Origin: Paenibacillus lutimineralis
GTDB taxonomy: Bacteria > Bacillota > Bacilli > Paenibacillales > Paenibacillaceae
NCBI RefSeq assembly: GCF_003991425.1
Contig: NZ_CP034346.1
Coordinates: 5,267,001-5,331,000 of the forward strand
Reading direction: 5' to 3'
DNA length: 64,000 nucleotides
Both the position numbers and the translations under genes were made by a program. Below, piece by piece: positions 9,513-17,157 of this stretch; position 1 is the first letter of the stretch, and each line of letters opens with the position of its first letter. The notes beneath the pieces were generated by a model. The model did no database searches and was not told where the DNA came from. It saw nothing but the letters and a program-made list of their open reading frames with translations.

Positions 9513-10391
9513 TCACTCTTGCACCGTCATAATAAGCCCGCCTTCATTATCGCCAGAGAGCTCATACTCCTTACTCCCTGGAAGTTCAACCGTCTTGTTA
9601 TGAGACTTCGGATAGTAGGTTACCGTATACTTCTTCCCCGCGACCTCGGCAGATATCCTTCCTTCCTCCTGTAAGAAGCTGATATACTCTTCAAGCACGA
9701 AGTTCTTCTCATGCATAACAGCGCTATGAGGTAGGCCAACATACCGGATATGCCACGGCTCGTATGCGATACCGGTGATATCGATCTTATCCTTCGGATA
9801 GCGCAGAATGAATCCATATTTCCAAGCGTTCTTCTCAATCCATCGCCCCTCGGGAGCCTCGGACATCTTCGATTTAGTCGATCCAACATCAAGTGATAAT
9901 CCTAGATTATGCTCACTATTCCCTGCCGGCAGAGCATACTCCGAGCCCATCTCTTCATATAATACGTCCTGCTGCTCGAAATCCCGATAGCCGCTGCTGA
10001 TCAGAAAATGGTTAACTCCATCCTTAGATGCTGCCGCAACCATATCCATGAACCTCTGCGCCACTTCTTCGGACAGACGAATGTTACGATCATACACCCC
10101 ATAGCCCTCCATCAGGTTAGGGTAATCGAATAAATTAACAATATCTGTTCTGACACTCTCCTGTCGTACTGCGAATTGTCTATTAACCAGAAGCAGATTT
10201 CCTTGGTATATTTGGCTTCTTTCAACTTGCATTTTACTCGTGGTCTGAGACACCAGACGTGGAGACGAATTAGAATTATAAGTCTGCCTAAGACTTTGGA
10301 TCTTCACATTATCTTTCAAGACCGGCTCTATTTTAATGAGTAGATAGCATAACCCCAGCATGAACAGTACGACAAATACCCTCTTCTTCAT
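9513..10391 (-). CDS. vanY: VanY-like D-alanyl-D-alanine carboxypeptidase (M15B)
   Basis: Zinc peptidase that removes the terminal D-Ala from peptidoglycan stems, anchored by one N-terminal membrane helix (residues 4-20). The M15 core is complete: SSGYR (132-136), SEHNLGLSLDV with ligands His161 and Asp168, and EPWH with catalytic Glu211 and ligand His214. Length, 292 residues, fits VanY. A ribosome site AAGGAGG precedes the ATG. It follows vanS-like and vanR-like genes on the same strand by about 100 bases. No vanH, D-Ala-D-Lac ligase or vanX is near, so glycopeptide resistance by target replacement is not encoded here; wall remodelling or a reduced D-Ala-D-Ala target pool is the more modest reading. 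Confidence 0.9.
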   Translation of the reverse strand: MKKRVFVVLFMLGLCYLLIKIEPVLKDNVKIQSLRQTYNSNSSPRLVSQTTSKMQVERSQIYQGNLLLVNRQFAVRQESVRTDIVNLFDYPNLMEGYGVYDRNIRLSEEVAQRFMDMVAAASKDGVNHFLISSGYRDFEQQDVLYEEMGSEYALPAGNSEHNLGLSLDVGSTKSKMSEAPEGRWIEKNAWKYGFILRYPKDKIDITGIAYEPWHIRYVGLPHSAVMHEKNFVLEEYISFLQEEGRISAEVAGKKYTVTYYPKSHNKTVELPGSKEYELSGDNEGGLIMTVQE

Positions 10392-10492
10392 TCTCTAGCT
10401 TCCTCCTTGAAATCTGCTTGCCTATTAAGAATAGAGGAAACTTATAAAATAAAGATTAGGGTATTCTTTAAATATTTCTTAAATTATCCGCA

Positions 10493-11602
10493 TTATTCAG
10501 TAGCTTTGCTCTCTTGCGGCAAGCGCACCTCAAACACGGTTCTAGTCAAGCTGCTTTCCGCAGTAATCGTTCCCTGATGCTGTTCTACGATATTTTTGGC
10601 GATAAACAGACCAAGTCCTTTACTGTCCTCCTGATGCGATCGTGCTTTATCCCCATTAAAGAACATGTCAAAAAGATGTGGCATATCATCAGCGGGGATA
10701 CTCTCACCGTAATTAACAATTTGTACAACGATCGTATCTCCGTCCTCCATGAAGCCGTTAATATCTACGAATTGACCGTCCGTTCCGTACCGGCTCGCAT
10801 TGGTCAGGAGATTCTCAAATACGCGAGCCAATAAATCTCCATCACCGATCATAGCAAGCTGTGTAGCCATATCTAGGCGAACCGTTAAATCATTCTTCTC
10901 AAAGACGGGATACAATTCCTCGCTCAGCTGAATCAGCAGTTCATTAATATTGATAGGCGTCTTCTTGAGCTTCAGCACCCCATAGTTCATCCGCGTGATT
11001 TCAAACAGCTCGTCAATCAACTTCTCCAGACGTTGGGATTTGGTAAAAGCAATCGTTAAGTAATGCCTGACCTGCTCTTTTGTTAACTGCTCTTCCTTCA
11101 AGATTAAATCGAGATAACCCAGAACCGATGTGAGCGGCGTACGCAAATCATGCGCCAAATTGACGACCAATTGATCCTTACTGCTCTCTGTGAAATCTCC
11201 TCTCTCAACGGCTTGTCTTAGCTGCTCACTGGCCAAATTAATGTCCTCCGCAATAGCTCCGAATTCATCATGGGACGGAATCTGGACCCTCTGTTTGAAA
11301 TCGCCACGGGCAAGATGATTGATCCCCTCGGAAATTTGTCTGAAGTAGATCGAATATGGCCTTGAGAGTAGATAAAAAAACAGGATGGAAAGCGGTATAA
11401 ATAGGATCAGGAAAAAGTTCACATCACCGATGCTCCGGATCAATTTACGATAATATGCCATGGAATCCTCAAGCCGTACGTTATTGCGGTAATAAATTTG
11501 CAGAATCTTATAAACGGTATAAGTGATAGCTCCAGACATCCCCATGCTTGCTGCAAACAACATCAGCATCTTTGAACGGAAACTACGTTTGACTCTAGCC
11601 AT
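10493..11602 (-). CDS. vanS: VanS-like sensor histidine kinase
   Basis: Membrane histidine kinase. Two membrane helices (about 14-35 and 62-80) flank a short extracytoplasmic loop of about 25 residues. A HAMP-like segment follows (ISEGINHLARGDFKQRVQIP), then the dimerisation helix with phospho-accepting His151 in NLAHDLRTPLT. The ATPase domain has the N box (ARVFENLLTNASRYG) and G box (DSKGLGLFIAKNI). The H-box and following LIDELFEITRMNYG resemble VanS of VanA-type clusters. The start codon overlaps the regulator gene by 8 bases (ATGGCTAG), so the two are translationally coupled. The small external loop fits kinases that sense envelope stress or a ligand within the membrane. The signal is not known. 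Confidence 0.9.
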   Translation of the reverse strand: MARVKRSFRSKMLMLFAASMGMSGAITYTVYKILQIYYRNNVRLEDSMAYYRKLIRSIGDVNFFLILFIPLSILFFYLLSRPYSIYFRQISEGINHLARGDFKQRVQIPSHDEFGAIAEDINLASEQLRQAVERGDFTESSKDQLVVNLAHDLRTPLTSVLGYLDLILKEEQLTKEQVRHYLTIAFTKSQRLEKLIDELFEITRMNYGVLKLKKTPININELLIQLSEELYPVFEKNDLTVRLDMATQLAMIGDGDLLARVFENLLTNASRYGTDGQFVDINGFMEDGDTIVVQIVNYGESIPADDMPHLFDMFFNGDKARSHQEDSKGLGLFIAKNIVEQHQGTITAESSLTRTVFEVRLPQESKATE

Positions 11603-12290
11603 TGAACGAATACCCTACCCCCCACACCGTTTTGATCCACTTGTCTTTTTGTTTATCCTCCCCCAGCTTTTTACGCAGGGTACGGATATGAACCATGACT
11701 GTATTACTCCCCTCAAAATAGGCCTCGCCCCATACCTGTTCAAAAATATTTTCAACACTGAATACCTTCTTCGGGTGGCGGGCCAGTAAATACAAAATAT
11801 CAAATTCCTTCGGCGTCACGACGATATCCTCACCATATAAAGTTATAGTCCGGCGGTCGACAGAGATCACTAGCCCACCGAATTCAAGCGCCGCAGATTG
11901 CTCTATCCTGGGCTGGTTTAGCTTCGTGTATCTGCGCAGCTGTGCGTTAACACGGGCCACCAACTCGATTGGTGTGAACGGCTTCGTCATATAATCATCG
12001 GCTCCAATCACAAGACCATGCACCTTATCGAAATCGGATGTTTTCGCACTTAGAAAGATAATCGGCATGTTATATTGTTCGCGTACCTGACGCGTTACTT
12101 CATAGCCGTCCATTTTCGGCATCATAATATCCAATATGAGCAGATCGACCGGCTGCGACAGAATGACCTGCATCGCTTCCAGTCCGTTATAGGCTGTGAT
12201 GACATGGTAACCTTCCTTCTCCAGATGGATCGAGATCAGATCAGCGATCTCCACTTCGTCATCGGCAACCAGAATCGATATATGTTCCAC
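11595..12290 (-). CDS. vanR: VanR-like OmpR-family response regulator
   Basis: Partner of the kinase that follows. The receiver domain (1-120) has DDE at 10-12, phospho-acceptor Asp54 in LILDIMMPKMDG, and the conserved KP after DDYMT. The output is an OmpR winged helix (EFDILYLLARHPKKVFS, then SNTVMVHIRTLRKKLGE and WGVGYSFNG). Start is GTG at 12288-12290 with GAGGGAG 7 bases upstream. It is the first gene of the vanR-vanS-vanY unit, which lacks vanHAX. The likely target is its own operon and vanY; no direct repeats that I would call VanR sites were recognised in the 220 bases upstream. Confidence 0.9.
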   Translation of the reverse strand: MEHISILVADDEVEIADLISIHLEKEGYHVITAYNGLEAMQVILSQPVDLLILDIMMPKMDGYEVTRQVREQYNMPIIFLSAKTSDFDKVHGLVIGADDYMTKPFTPIELVARVNAQLRRYTKLNQPRIEQSAALEFGGLVISVDRRTITLYGEDIVVTPKEFDILYLLARHPKKVFSVENIFEQVWGEAYFEGSNTVMVHIRTLRKKLGEDKQKDKWIKTVWGVGYSFNG

Positions 12291-12514
12291 TATTCCACTC
12301 CCTCATTAAGTTACATCTACATCTCTCACTATTCTCTATGATTTCTCAGGCTTATTCAAGACAAATGGTTGGTTGGATGCATTTACACGGAGCATTTTAC
12401 ACGGATACCTTCATCCTTATCTGAAATAATCACTTCTGGAAGCGAACATCTGAGGTACGGTGAATATGATGTAACAATAGCGCCTATTTACAACACCGCA
12501 AAGGTGGAGAAGAA

Positions 12515-12715
12515 ATGAATTGGATAATTGCAGTCCTATGTATCGCTCTGGGGGCCGTGTCCACTCTCTTTCCGAGCTCGGCCTGGTACATGTCATACGG
12601 ATGGAGGTATAAAGACACTGCTCCCAGCCAAGCTGCCCTTGTGACTCAGCGCGTTGGGGGCATTCTGCTGTCTCTGATCGGCTTCGTCATGATCACAGCC
12701 AGTTGCTCCTCCTAA
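12515..12715 (+). CDS. Small two-helix membrane protein, DUF6199-like
   Basis: A 66-residue protein with two hydrophobic helices (about 3-22 and 46-63) separated by a short segment containing a WRYKDTAPSQ motif. The pattern (AWYMSYGWRYKD followed by QRVGGILLSLIGFVM) matches the DUF6199 family of small membrane proteins of unknown function as I recall it. The ribosome site AGGTGGAG is 6 bases before the ATG. It stands alone between the divergent van unit and the glutathione peroxidase gene. No function can be assigned. Confidence 0.72.
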   Translation: MNWIIAVLCIALGAVSTLFPSSAWYMSYGWRYKDTAPSQAALVTQRVGGILLSLIGFVMITASCSS

Positions 12716-12801
12716 CCTGTCCGCCTCCTATATGTATAATTTGGCATTCAATGCTGTATTGGTTAAACTGACAGTAGGATGAAAATATAGGAGGCGCGAT
12801 C

Positions 12802-13284
12802 ATGAGCATATACGATTATGAGGTACGAACCATTTCCGGCGAAGTCACAACCCTGGAACCTTATCGGGGAAAGGTGCTGCTAATCGTCAATACGGCAAGC
12901 GGCTGCGGCCTGACTCCCCATTACCGGGGTCTGCAGGAACTATACACAGAATACGCTGAAAGTGGCTTTGTCGTTCTAGGATTCCCCTGCAATCAATTTG
13001 CTGGACAAGAACCTGGTACAGAGGCAGAAATCAAATCCTTCTGTGAGACCAATTATCAGGTTACCTTCCCACTATTCAGCAAGATTGATGTGAAAGGCGA
13101 GCATGCACACCCGCTCTATCAATACCTTGTGGAGTATACGCCCGAGCCTTACCGCACCGGAGACATCGAATGGAATTTCGTAAAATTCTTGATCGACCGT
13201 AGCGGCGATATAATGAAGCAGTACAGCGCTCGTACCGAGCCGGAAGCGATCCGACCTGATATCGAGCTGTTACTTCAGCAATGA
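12802..13284 (+). CDS. Glutathione peroxidase-family thiol peroxidase (BsaA type)
   Basis: Cytosolic peroxidase that reduces hydrogen peroxide or organic hydroperoxides; in Firmicutes the reductant is usually thioredoxin or bacillithiol rather than glutathione. The catalytic set is complete: peroxidatic Cys35 in NTASGCGLTP, Gln69 in FPCNQFAGQEPG, and Trp124-Asn125 in IEWNFVKFLID. Cys is present instead of selenocysteine. At 160 residues it has the usual bacterial length. A GGAGGCG ribosome site precedes the ATG. It is monocistronic, with a tRNA gene immediately downstream. Confidence 0.93.
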   Translation: MSIYDYEVRTISGEVTTLEPYRGKVLLIVNTASGCGLTPHYRGLQELYTEYAESGFVVLGFPCNQFAGQEPGTEAEIKSFCETNYQVTFPLFSKIDVKGEHAHPLYQYLVEYTPEPYRTGDIEWNFVKFLIDRSGDIMKQYSARTEPEAIRPDIELLLQQ

Positions 13285-13293
13285 CCTTCCCCC

Positions 13294-13322
13294 TTGATCT
13301 TCCCGCTGCATAGGATTATAAT
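13294..13322 (+). promoter_or_regulatory. Sigma-A promoter of tRNA-Gly
   Basis: TTGATC, 17-base spacer, TATAAT, ending 14 bases before the tRNA 5' end. Confidence 0.75.
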
Positions 13323-13336
13323 AAATAATGCTTAAT

Positions 13337-13410
13337 GCGGGTGTAGTTCAATGGTAGAATGCCAGCTTCCCAAGCTTGAGGCGAGGGTTCGATTCCCTTC
13401 ACCCGCTCCA
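13337..13410 (+). tRNA. tRNA-Gly (anticodon CCC)
   Basis: Seventy-four bases with a 7-bp acceptor stem (GCGGGTG / CACCCGC), D-loop with GG, T-loop GGTTCGATTCC and encoded CCA end. The 7-base anticodon loop TTCCCAA gives anticodon CCC, reading GGG codons. The anticodon stem CCAGC/GCTTG has one C-U mismatch at the second pair. B. subtilis uses only GCC and TCC glycine tRNAs, so a dedicated CCC isoacceptor suits a genome using more GGG codons. Confidence 0.9.
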
Positions 13411-13565
13411 TACTTATACAAGATTCGGCCTCTGGAATTGTCCAGAGGTCTTTTAGTTATTTTTACAAATATCCCCTTATGAAAAGGTTGAAGTAAATAA
13501 CGGACCGATGTACAATAGATAGCATGCTTTCTAATCATACTATCCTATAGAAAGGCTTTGATGAT

Positions 13566-14243
13566 GTGAATAAGTTGATTGAGCGGCTCCCAGAGAAATG
13601 GAGAGGCTGGCTTCCCTTGTTGCTCATGCTGATTTTTCCAGTGCTCGGCGCTCTGTACAAACTTGTAAATCGCCCGAAGGCGCAGGTCTACTATCTTGGC
13701 ACCTCATTCGATCAGGCGACGCCATTCATTAAGTATTTCGCGCTTCCGTATGGAATCTGGATATTTTTTATTTATGTATGTATTGTTTATTTCTTCTTCA
13801 AAGACCGCAAGTCATATTACCGATCCTTACTGCTGTACACGGTCTCGGCCTTATCTTGTTACGTTATCTACTTAATGTTTCAGACTACGGTACCTCGGCC
13901 AACAGTAACCGGAAATGACCCGTTCAGTCTAATTGTAAAATATATATATAATCGCGACCTGCCGTTCAACTGCTTCCCAAGCATTCACTGTTTCTCCAGC
14001 TATATGGTGATGCGCTTGATCTGGACCAGTCCGGCCCGCAACCGTGTAAATACGCTTCTCATCAGCAGCATGTCCTTGATCATTATCGCTTCAACATTAC
14101 TTATCAAGCAGCATGTCATTGTCGATGCGTTCGCAGGTATCGCCCTTGTTGAATTCTACATCTTGGTATTATTCCGTCTTCCAAGCCTATACCGCAGCCG
14201 TTCTTCCAAAGGACAGGTGCATCAGCGCGGTATCAATGCCTAA
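13566..14243 (+). CDS. PAP2-superfamily membrane phosphatase
   Basis: Integral membrane protein with about six helices and an active site on the outer face. It has the phosphatase signature in relaxed form: Arg in VPRPTV (109-114), PSIHCFSSYM with His141, and KQHVIVDAFAGI with His183 and Asp187. The PSxH spacing is closer to the inositol-phosphorylceramide synthase-like branch than to BcrC. The start is GTG at 13566 with AAAGG upstream. Substrates in this family include undecaprenyl pyrophosphate and phosphatidic acids; none can be chosen from sequence. Single-gene unit with terminator. Confidence 0.85.
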   Translation: MNKLIERLPEKWRGWLPLLLMLIFPVLGALYKLVNRPKAQVYYLGTSFDQATPFIKYFALPYGIWIFFIYVCIVYFFFKDRKSYYRSLLLYTVSALSCYVIYLMFQTTVPRPTVTGNDPFSLIVKYIYNRDLPFNCFPSIHCFSSYMVMRLIWTSPARNRVNTLLISSMSLIIIASTLLIKQHVIVDAFAGIALVEFYILVLFRLPSLYRSRSSKGQVHQRGINA

Positions 14244-14259
14244 CGTCAGGTATAGAAGA

Positions 14260-14292
14260 AGCTCTCCGTCATTGGAGAGCTTTTTGTTTTTT
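14260..14292 (+). terminator. Rho-independent terminator after PAP2 gene
   Basis: Stem AGCTCTCC/GGAGAGCT followed by TTTTTGTTTTTTT. It sits between two convergent genes and could also act for the ROK kinase gene, although the T tract favours the plus strand. Confidence 0.85.
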
Positions 14293-14301
14293 TATATGAT
14301 T

Positions 14302-15243
14302 TTAAATAAAATAGCCTGCTACAGCTCCAACGACTCCACCATTATCCCCCAAAGATGCCGCTACAACTTCAATCTCCTCTGCTCTCTCCCTAAAAACGGG
14401 GAGCAATTGCTGCGATAACTGATCACGGACGGGATTCAGCAGGAAGTCTCCTTGCCTGGTAATGGCCCCTCCAATGACGATTCCTTCCGGATTAAAGATA
14501 TGGACCATATTCGCCAACCCTGTCGCTATATACCGCGTATACTGCTCCAGTACGTGAATGGCCGCTTCGTTCCCGCTCTGCGCGAAGGCGAATACCATTT
14601 CCGGCTTATGGACTTCCGCCAATGCTAATCCAGCTTCCTTCACCAAGCTCATCAAGCCTGTCGCAGAAGCATACTGCTCCCAGCAGCCTGTTCTTCCACA
14701 ATTACATGGATAGCCATCAAAGTTAATAACATGATGTCCTATCTCTCCAGCAAACCCGTCGCGCCCCGGATATGGCCGGTGATCGATAATCAGACAGCCT
14801 CCTATTCCTGTACCCAAGGTAACACAAATGAAATCCTTCCAGCGTCTTCCTGATCCTACCCATGCTTCCCCGAAAGCCATCGCATTCGCATCATTATCAA
14901 CCAGTACAGACAAGCCTGTTTGGGATTGCAGCCGTTCACCAAGCTCCATTCCGGACCACCCCGGTAAATTGGCTGTTGCCCCCATAACAATCCCTGTACG
15001 GCTATTAACTTGTCCCGCCGTTCCAATGCCAACCCCCGCTACCTTCCAACCTTTACTGTCCGAATAAAGCTCCATTTCTTTCGTAATTCCAGCAATTCGG
15101 CCTAATAATGCCTCCCCACCTTCATGAGCCTTCGTCGGAAGGTTTAAGTGATGGACAACCTCTCCCTTGGCATTTACAATTCCTGATTTAATGTTTGTAC
15201 CGCCAATATCCAAACCGATGGCCACTTCTTCAGAATGCCGCAT
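14302..15243 (-). CDS. ROK-family sugar kinase, probable N-acetylmannosamine kinase
   Basis: Cytosolic ATP-dependent sugar kinase of 313 residues. It has the ATP-binding LDIGGTNIKSGIV (11-23), the sugar-binding VDNDANAMAFGE, the LGTGIGGCLI motif and the zinc motif CNCGRTGCWEQYAS. Its nearest neighbour upstream on the same strand is nanE, 100 bases away. That pair matches the NanK-NanE steps: N-acetylmannosamine is phosphorylated and then epimerised to GlcNAc-6-phosphate. The alternative, a glucokinase, cannot be excluded from motifs alone; context favours NanK. Ribosome site GGAGG, 9 bases before ATG. Confidence 0.85.
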   Translation of the reverse strand: MRHSEEVAIGLDIGGTNIKSGIVNAKGEVVHHLNLPTKAHEGGEALLGRIAGITKEMELYSDSKGWKVAGVGIGTAGQVNSRTGIVMGATANLPGWSGMELGERLQSQTGLSVLVDNDANAMAFGEAWVGSGRRWKDFICVTLGTGIGGCLIIDHRPYPGRDGFAGEIGHHVINFDGYPCNCGRTGCWEQYASATGLMSLVKEAGLALAEVHKPEMVFAFAQSGNEAAIHVLEQYTRYIATGLANMVHIFNPEGIVIGGAITRQGDFLLNPVRDQLSQQLLPVFRERAEEIEVVAASLGDNGGVVGAVAGYFI

Positions 15244-15342
15244 CCATTCAGACCTCCATCTCTATCGATTCATCATGCATTCTTGATTGGTATCAATCTC
15301 TCCGCGCATAATATACCTATGAGTTAGATATAAAAACTATTA

Positions 15343-16023
15343 TTATCGTAAAGCCTCGGTAAATTTCTTTGTAATTAATTGTGGCCTAGTAATAGCCCCA
15401 CCAATGACAACGGCATAAGCTCCTGCTTGGATACACTGTGATGCCTGCTCAGGAGTATAAATCTTTCCCTCAGCTAACACAGGAATACTGACTTTCCGGC
15501 TGAGTTCTGCAACTAATTGAATATCCGGTTCTTCACTCTGCGGGCTATAGTCCGTATAACCAGACAAAGTGGTAGAGATGAGATCGAACCCTAATTTTTC
15601 TGCCTCTTCTCCTTCCACAACGGTGGATACATCTGCCATTAATAAAACCTGATGCTTCTCCCTGATCTTATTCACGATATCCGCTAGATTCACACCTCCT
15701 GGTCTGGTACGCAAGGTTGCATCCATGGCTACAATATCTGCTCCGGCCGCGATTACACCTTCGATCTCTTGCAGCGTAGGGGTTATGTAAACGTCAAAAC
15801 CGCTATATTCTTGCTTCCATAAGCCGATCAAAGGTAAATGACTCACCTTCTTGATGGCCCTGATATCCTGTGGCGTATTTGCTCTAATTCCTACCGCGTT
15901 GCCCATTTCAGCCGCTATAGCAAAGCGTGCCATATAGTCGCTACCGTAAAAAGGTTCACCCTCAAGGGCCTGACAAGACACAATAAGCCCTCCCTTAAGA
16001 GATTGAATGATGGAATGCAGCAT
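15343..16023 (-). CDS. nanE: N-acetylmannosamine-6-phosphate 2-epimerase
   Basis: TIM-barrel enzyme that converts ManNAc-6-phosphate to GlcNAc-6-phosphate in sialic acid or ManNAc catabolism. Diagnostic stretches are GGLIVSCQALEGEPFYG at the N-terminus, VAMDATLRTRP with a catalytic-region Asp, LMADVSTVVEGEEAEKLGFD and VLAEGKIYTPEQA, ending in AYAVVIGGAITRP. The ATG at 16021-16023 is preceded by AAGGAG with 9 bases spacing and gives 226 residues, the family norm; an earlier in-frame start at 16161 would add 46 unrelated residues. It is the first gene of a nanE-kinase operon and its product feeds nagA/nagB, encoded 23 kb away in this window. No sialic acid lyase is visible. Confidence 0.95.
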   Translation of the reverse strand: MLHSIIQSLKGGLIVSCQALEGEPFYGSDYMARFAIAAEMGNAVGIRANTPQDIRAIKKVSHLPLIGLWKQEYSGFDVYITPTLQEIEGVIAAGADIVAMDATLRTRPGGVNLADIVNKIREKHQVLLMADVSTVVEGEEAEKLGFDLISTTLSGYTDYSPQSEEPDIQLVAELSRKVSIPVLAEGKIYTPEQASQCIQAGAYAVVIGGAITRPQLITKKFTEALR

Positions 16024-16129
16024 AGTACAACTCTCCTTAATCGATTTTTTCTTTATCTTGGATCCCAATGCTTCATTAATTTTAGGATATAATCTCCTTT
16101 TGCAAAATAAATAAAGGTTATTTTCTTCA

Positions 16130-16158
16130 ATTATAGTTGTGTACCCCTGCTTTGTAAA
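16130..16158 (-). promoter_or_regulatory. Sigma-A promoter of nanE operon
   Basis: Minus strand TTTACA (16158-16153), 17-base spacer, TATAAT (16135-16130). It lies 106 bases before the nanE start. The AT-rich leader contains GAAAATAA and ATTTTGC segments that could hold an RpiR-type operator, but this is only suggestive. Confidence 0.75.
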
Positions 16159-16179
16159 CACCTATTCACCTATCAACCT

Positions 16180-16536
16180 TCTCTAATTCAGACAAAAACA
16201 CTCCATAAAGGTGAAGGATAACGAAGGGGCAAACAGTTGTTCATTGGAAAACATATATGGTCGACAGCCATCCAAGCGTGCCCGGACCCCGCACCTAGCG
16301 CAAAGGGAGAAGTGCGCACGATGAGGTTGAACGGGGCTCTCATCCCGTGGGATGCAATAGGGGCATGCCCCAGTATGGGCAAACATATGGGAATGCGGAA
16401 ATTAAAAATATAGGATATATCCATATTATTGAGCCACCAAAGCCAGTTTAGCTCGCGAAGTGTTCGAGACAAAACGGTCAGGATTCTCATCTGACACAGG
16501 ACGCAGGAATCCTGGAACTAGCGTGATCGTCCTTAT
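16180..16536. other. Gene-free stretch between nanE and tRNA-Arg
   Basis: Only short overlapping open frames without ribosome sites are seen. The DNA is partly GC-rich and contains small inverted repeats, for example CATCCCGTGGGATG near 16340 and GGGGCATGCCCC near 16361. An imperfect palindrome with GTCAG/CTGAC arms centred near 16486 precedes the palindrome array. No gene is called. Confidence 0.6.
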
Positions 16537-16722
16537 CAAACGGTCAAAAATGACCGTTTGAGCAAAAAATAATCAACTGGGCTCTTCTAACGGACACTTT
16601 TGACCATTAGAAGAAAAAAATGCGGTTTTCCACGACATCTCTCCCTTGTGATGGACATAATTGTCCGTTACAAGGGCAGCGTACCAATGGATCAACGCTA
16701 ACGGTCAATAATGTCCGAGTGA
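16537..16722. repeat. Array of four palindromes with shared GGTCA/TGACC-type core
   Basis: Four hairpins in 186 bases, centred near 16548.5, 16598.5, 16659.5 and 16709.5 (spacing 50, 61, 50). The first is a perfect 10-bp inverted repeat, CAAACGGTCA with TGACCGTTTG. The second has CTTCTAA/TTAGAAG outer arms and a GGACA/TGACC core. The third has CCCTTGT/ACAAGGG outer arms around GGACA/TGTCC. The fourth has GGATCA/TGATCC arms around CGGTCA/TGTCCG. The cores are alike while the outer arms differ but stay self-complementary, so the structure is conserved more than the sequence. Confidence 0.78.
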
Positions 16723-16741
16723 TCCGGCAAAACATGGGGTT

Positions 16742-16977
16742 GTCCCATCAGGGTACTCGCGCTCCGGCGCGAGACTTCGCTCGCCCCCACTTGCTGATGC
16801 AGTTAGGCTCACTTCGACGAACCCCCCAAGGGGTTCTCATCCCAAAGGACGTAAAACCTCTAATTCCGTCCCATCAGGGTACTCGCGCTCCGGCGCGAGA
16901 CTTCGCTCGCCCCCACTTGCTGATGCAGTTAGGCTCACTTCGACGAACCCCCAAAGGGGTTCTCATCCCAAAGGACG
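16742..16977. repeat. 110-bp direct repeat, two copies, 126-bp period
   Basis: Copies at 16742-16851 and 16868-16977 are almost identical, differing at a C/A run (CCCCCCAAGG versus CCCCCAAAGG). Each contains a perfect GC-rich hairpin (CTCGCGC TCCG GCGCGAG). The two copies are separated by 16 bases, including AAAACCTCTAATTCC. There are only two units and no spacer diversity, so this is not a CRISPR array. It ends beside the terminator of tRNA-Arg. Confidence 0.85.
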
Positions 16978-16978
16978 C

Positions 16979-17006
16979 AAAAAAAGCTCTCCACAATGGA
17001 GAGCTC
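16979..17006 (-). terminator. Terminator of tRNA-Arg
   Basis: Minus strand stem AGCTCTCC/GGAGAGCT with loop ATTGT, followed by seven T residues, about 10 bases after the tRNA 3' end. Confidence 0.88.
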
Positions 17007-17015
17007 TTTACATTA

Positions 17016-17089
<74 letters not shown>

Positions 17090-17108
17090 AAAAAAGAATG
17101 CGATATTT

Positions 17109-17136
17109 ATTATATCGCATCTGGCTTATTTTTCAA
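17109..17136 (-). promoter_or_regulatory. Sigma-A promoter of tRNA-Arg
   Basis: Minus strand TTGAAA (17136-17131), 16-base spacer, TATAAT (17114-17109), about 20 bases before the tRNA. The -10 region lies within a GCGATA/TATCGC inverted repeat. Confidence 0.75.
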
Positions 17137-17157
17137 GAGGTTTTATTTTACGATTAA

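Noticed and set aside
9513..12290. Complete vancomycin resistance cluster
   Set aside because: No vanH, D-Ala-D-Lac ligase or vanX gene is present in the window.
13332..13538. Minus-strand frame of 68 codons
   Set aside because: It is antisense to tRNA-Gly, a common false open frame.
16188..16490. Minus-strand frames of 67 and 100 codons downstream of nanE region
   Set aside because: No ribosome sites and no recognisable domain; residue composition is irregular.
16742..16977. Possible CRISPR array
   Set aside because: Only two units of 110 bp with a 16-base gap, no spacer series and no cas genes.
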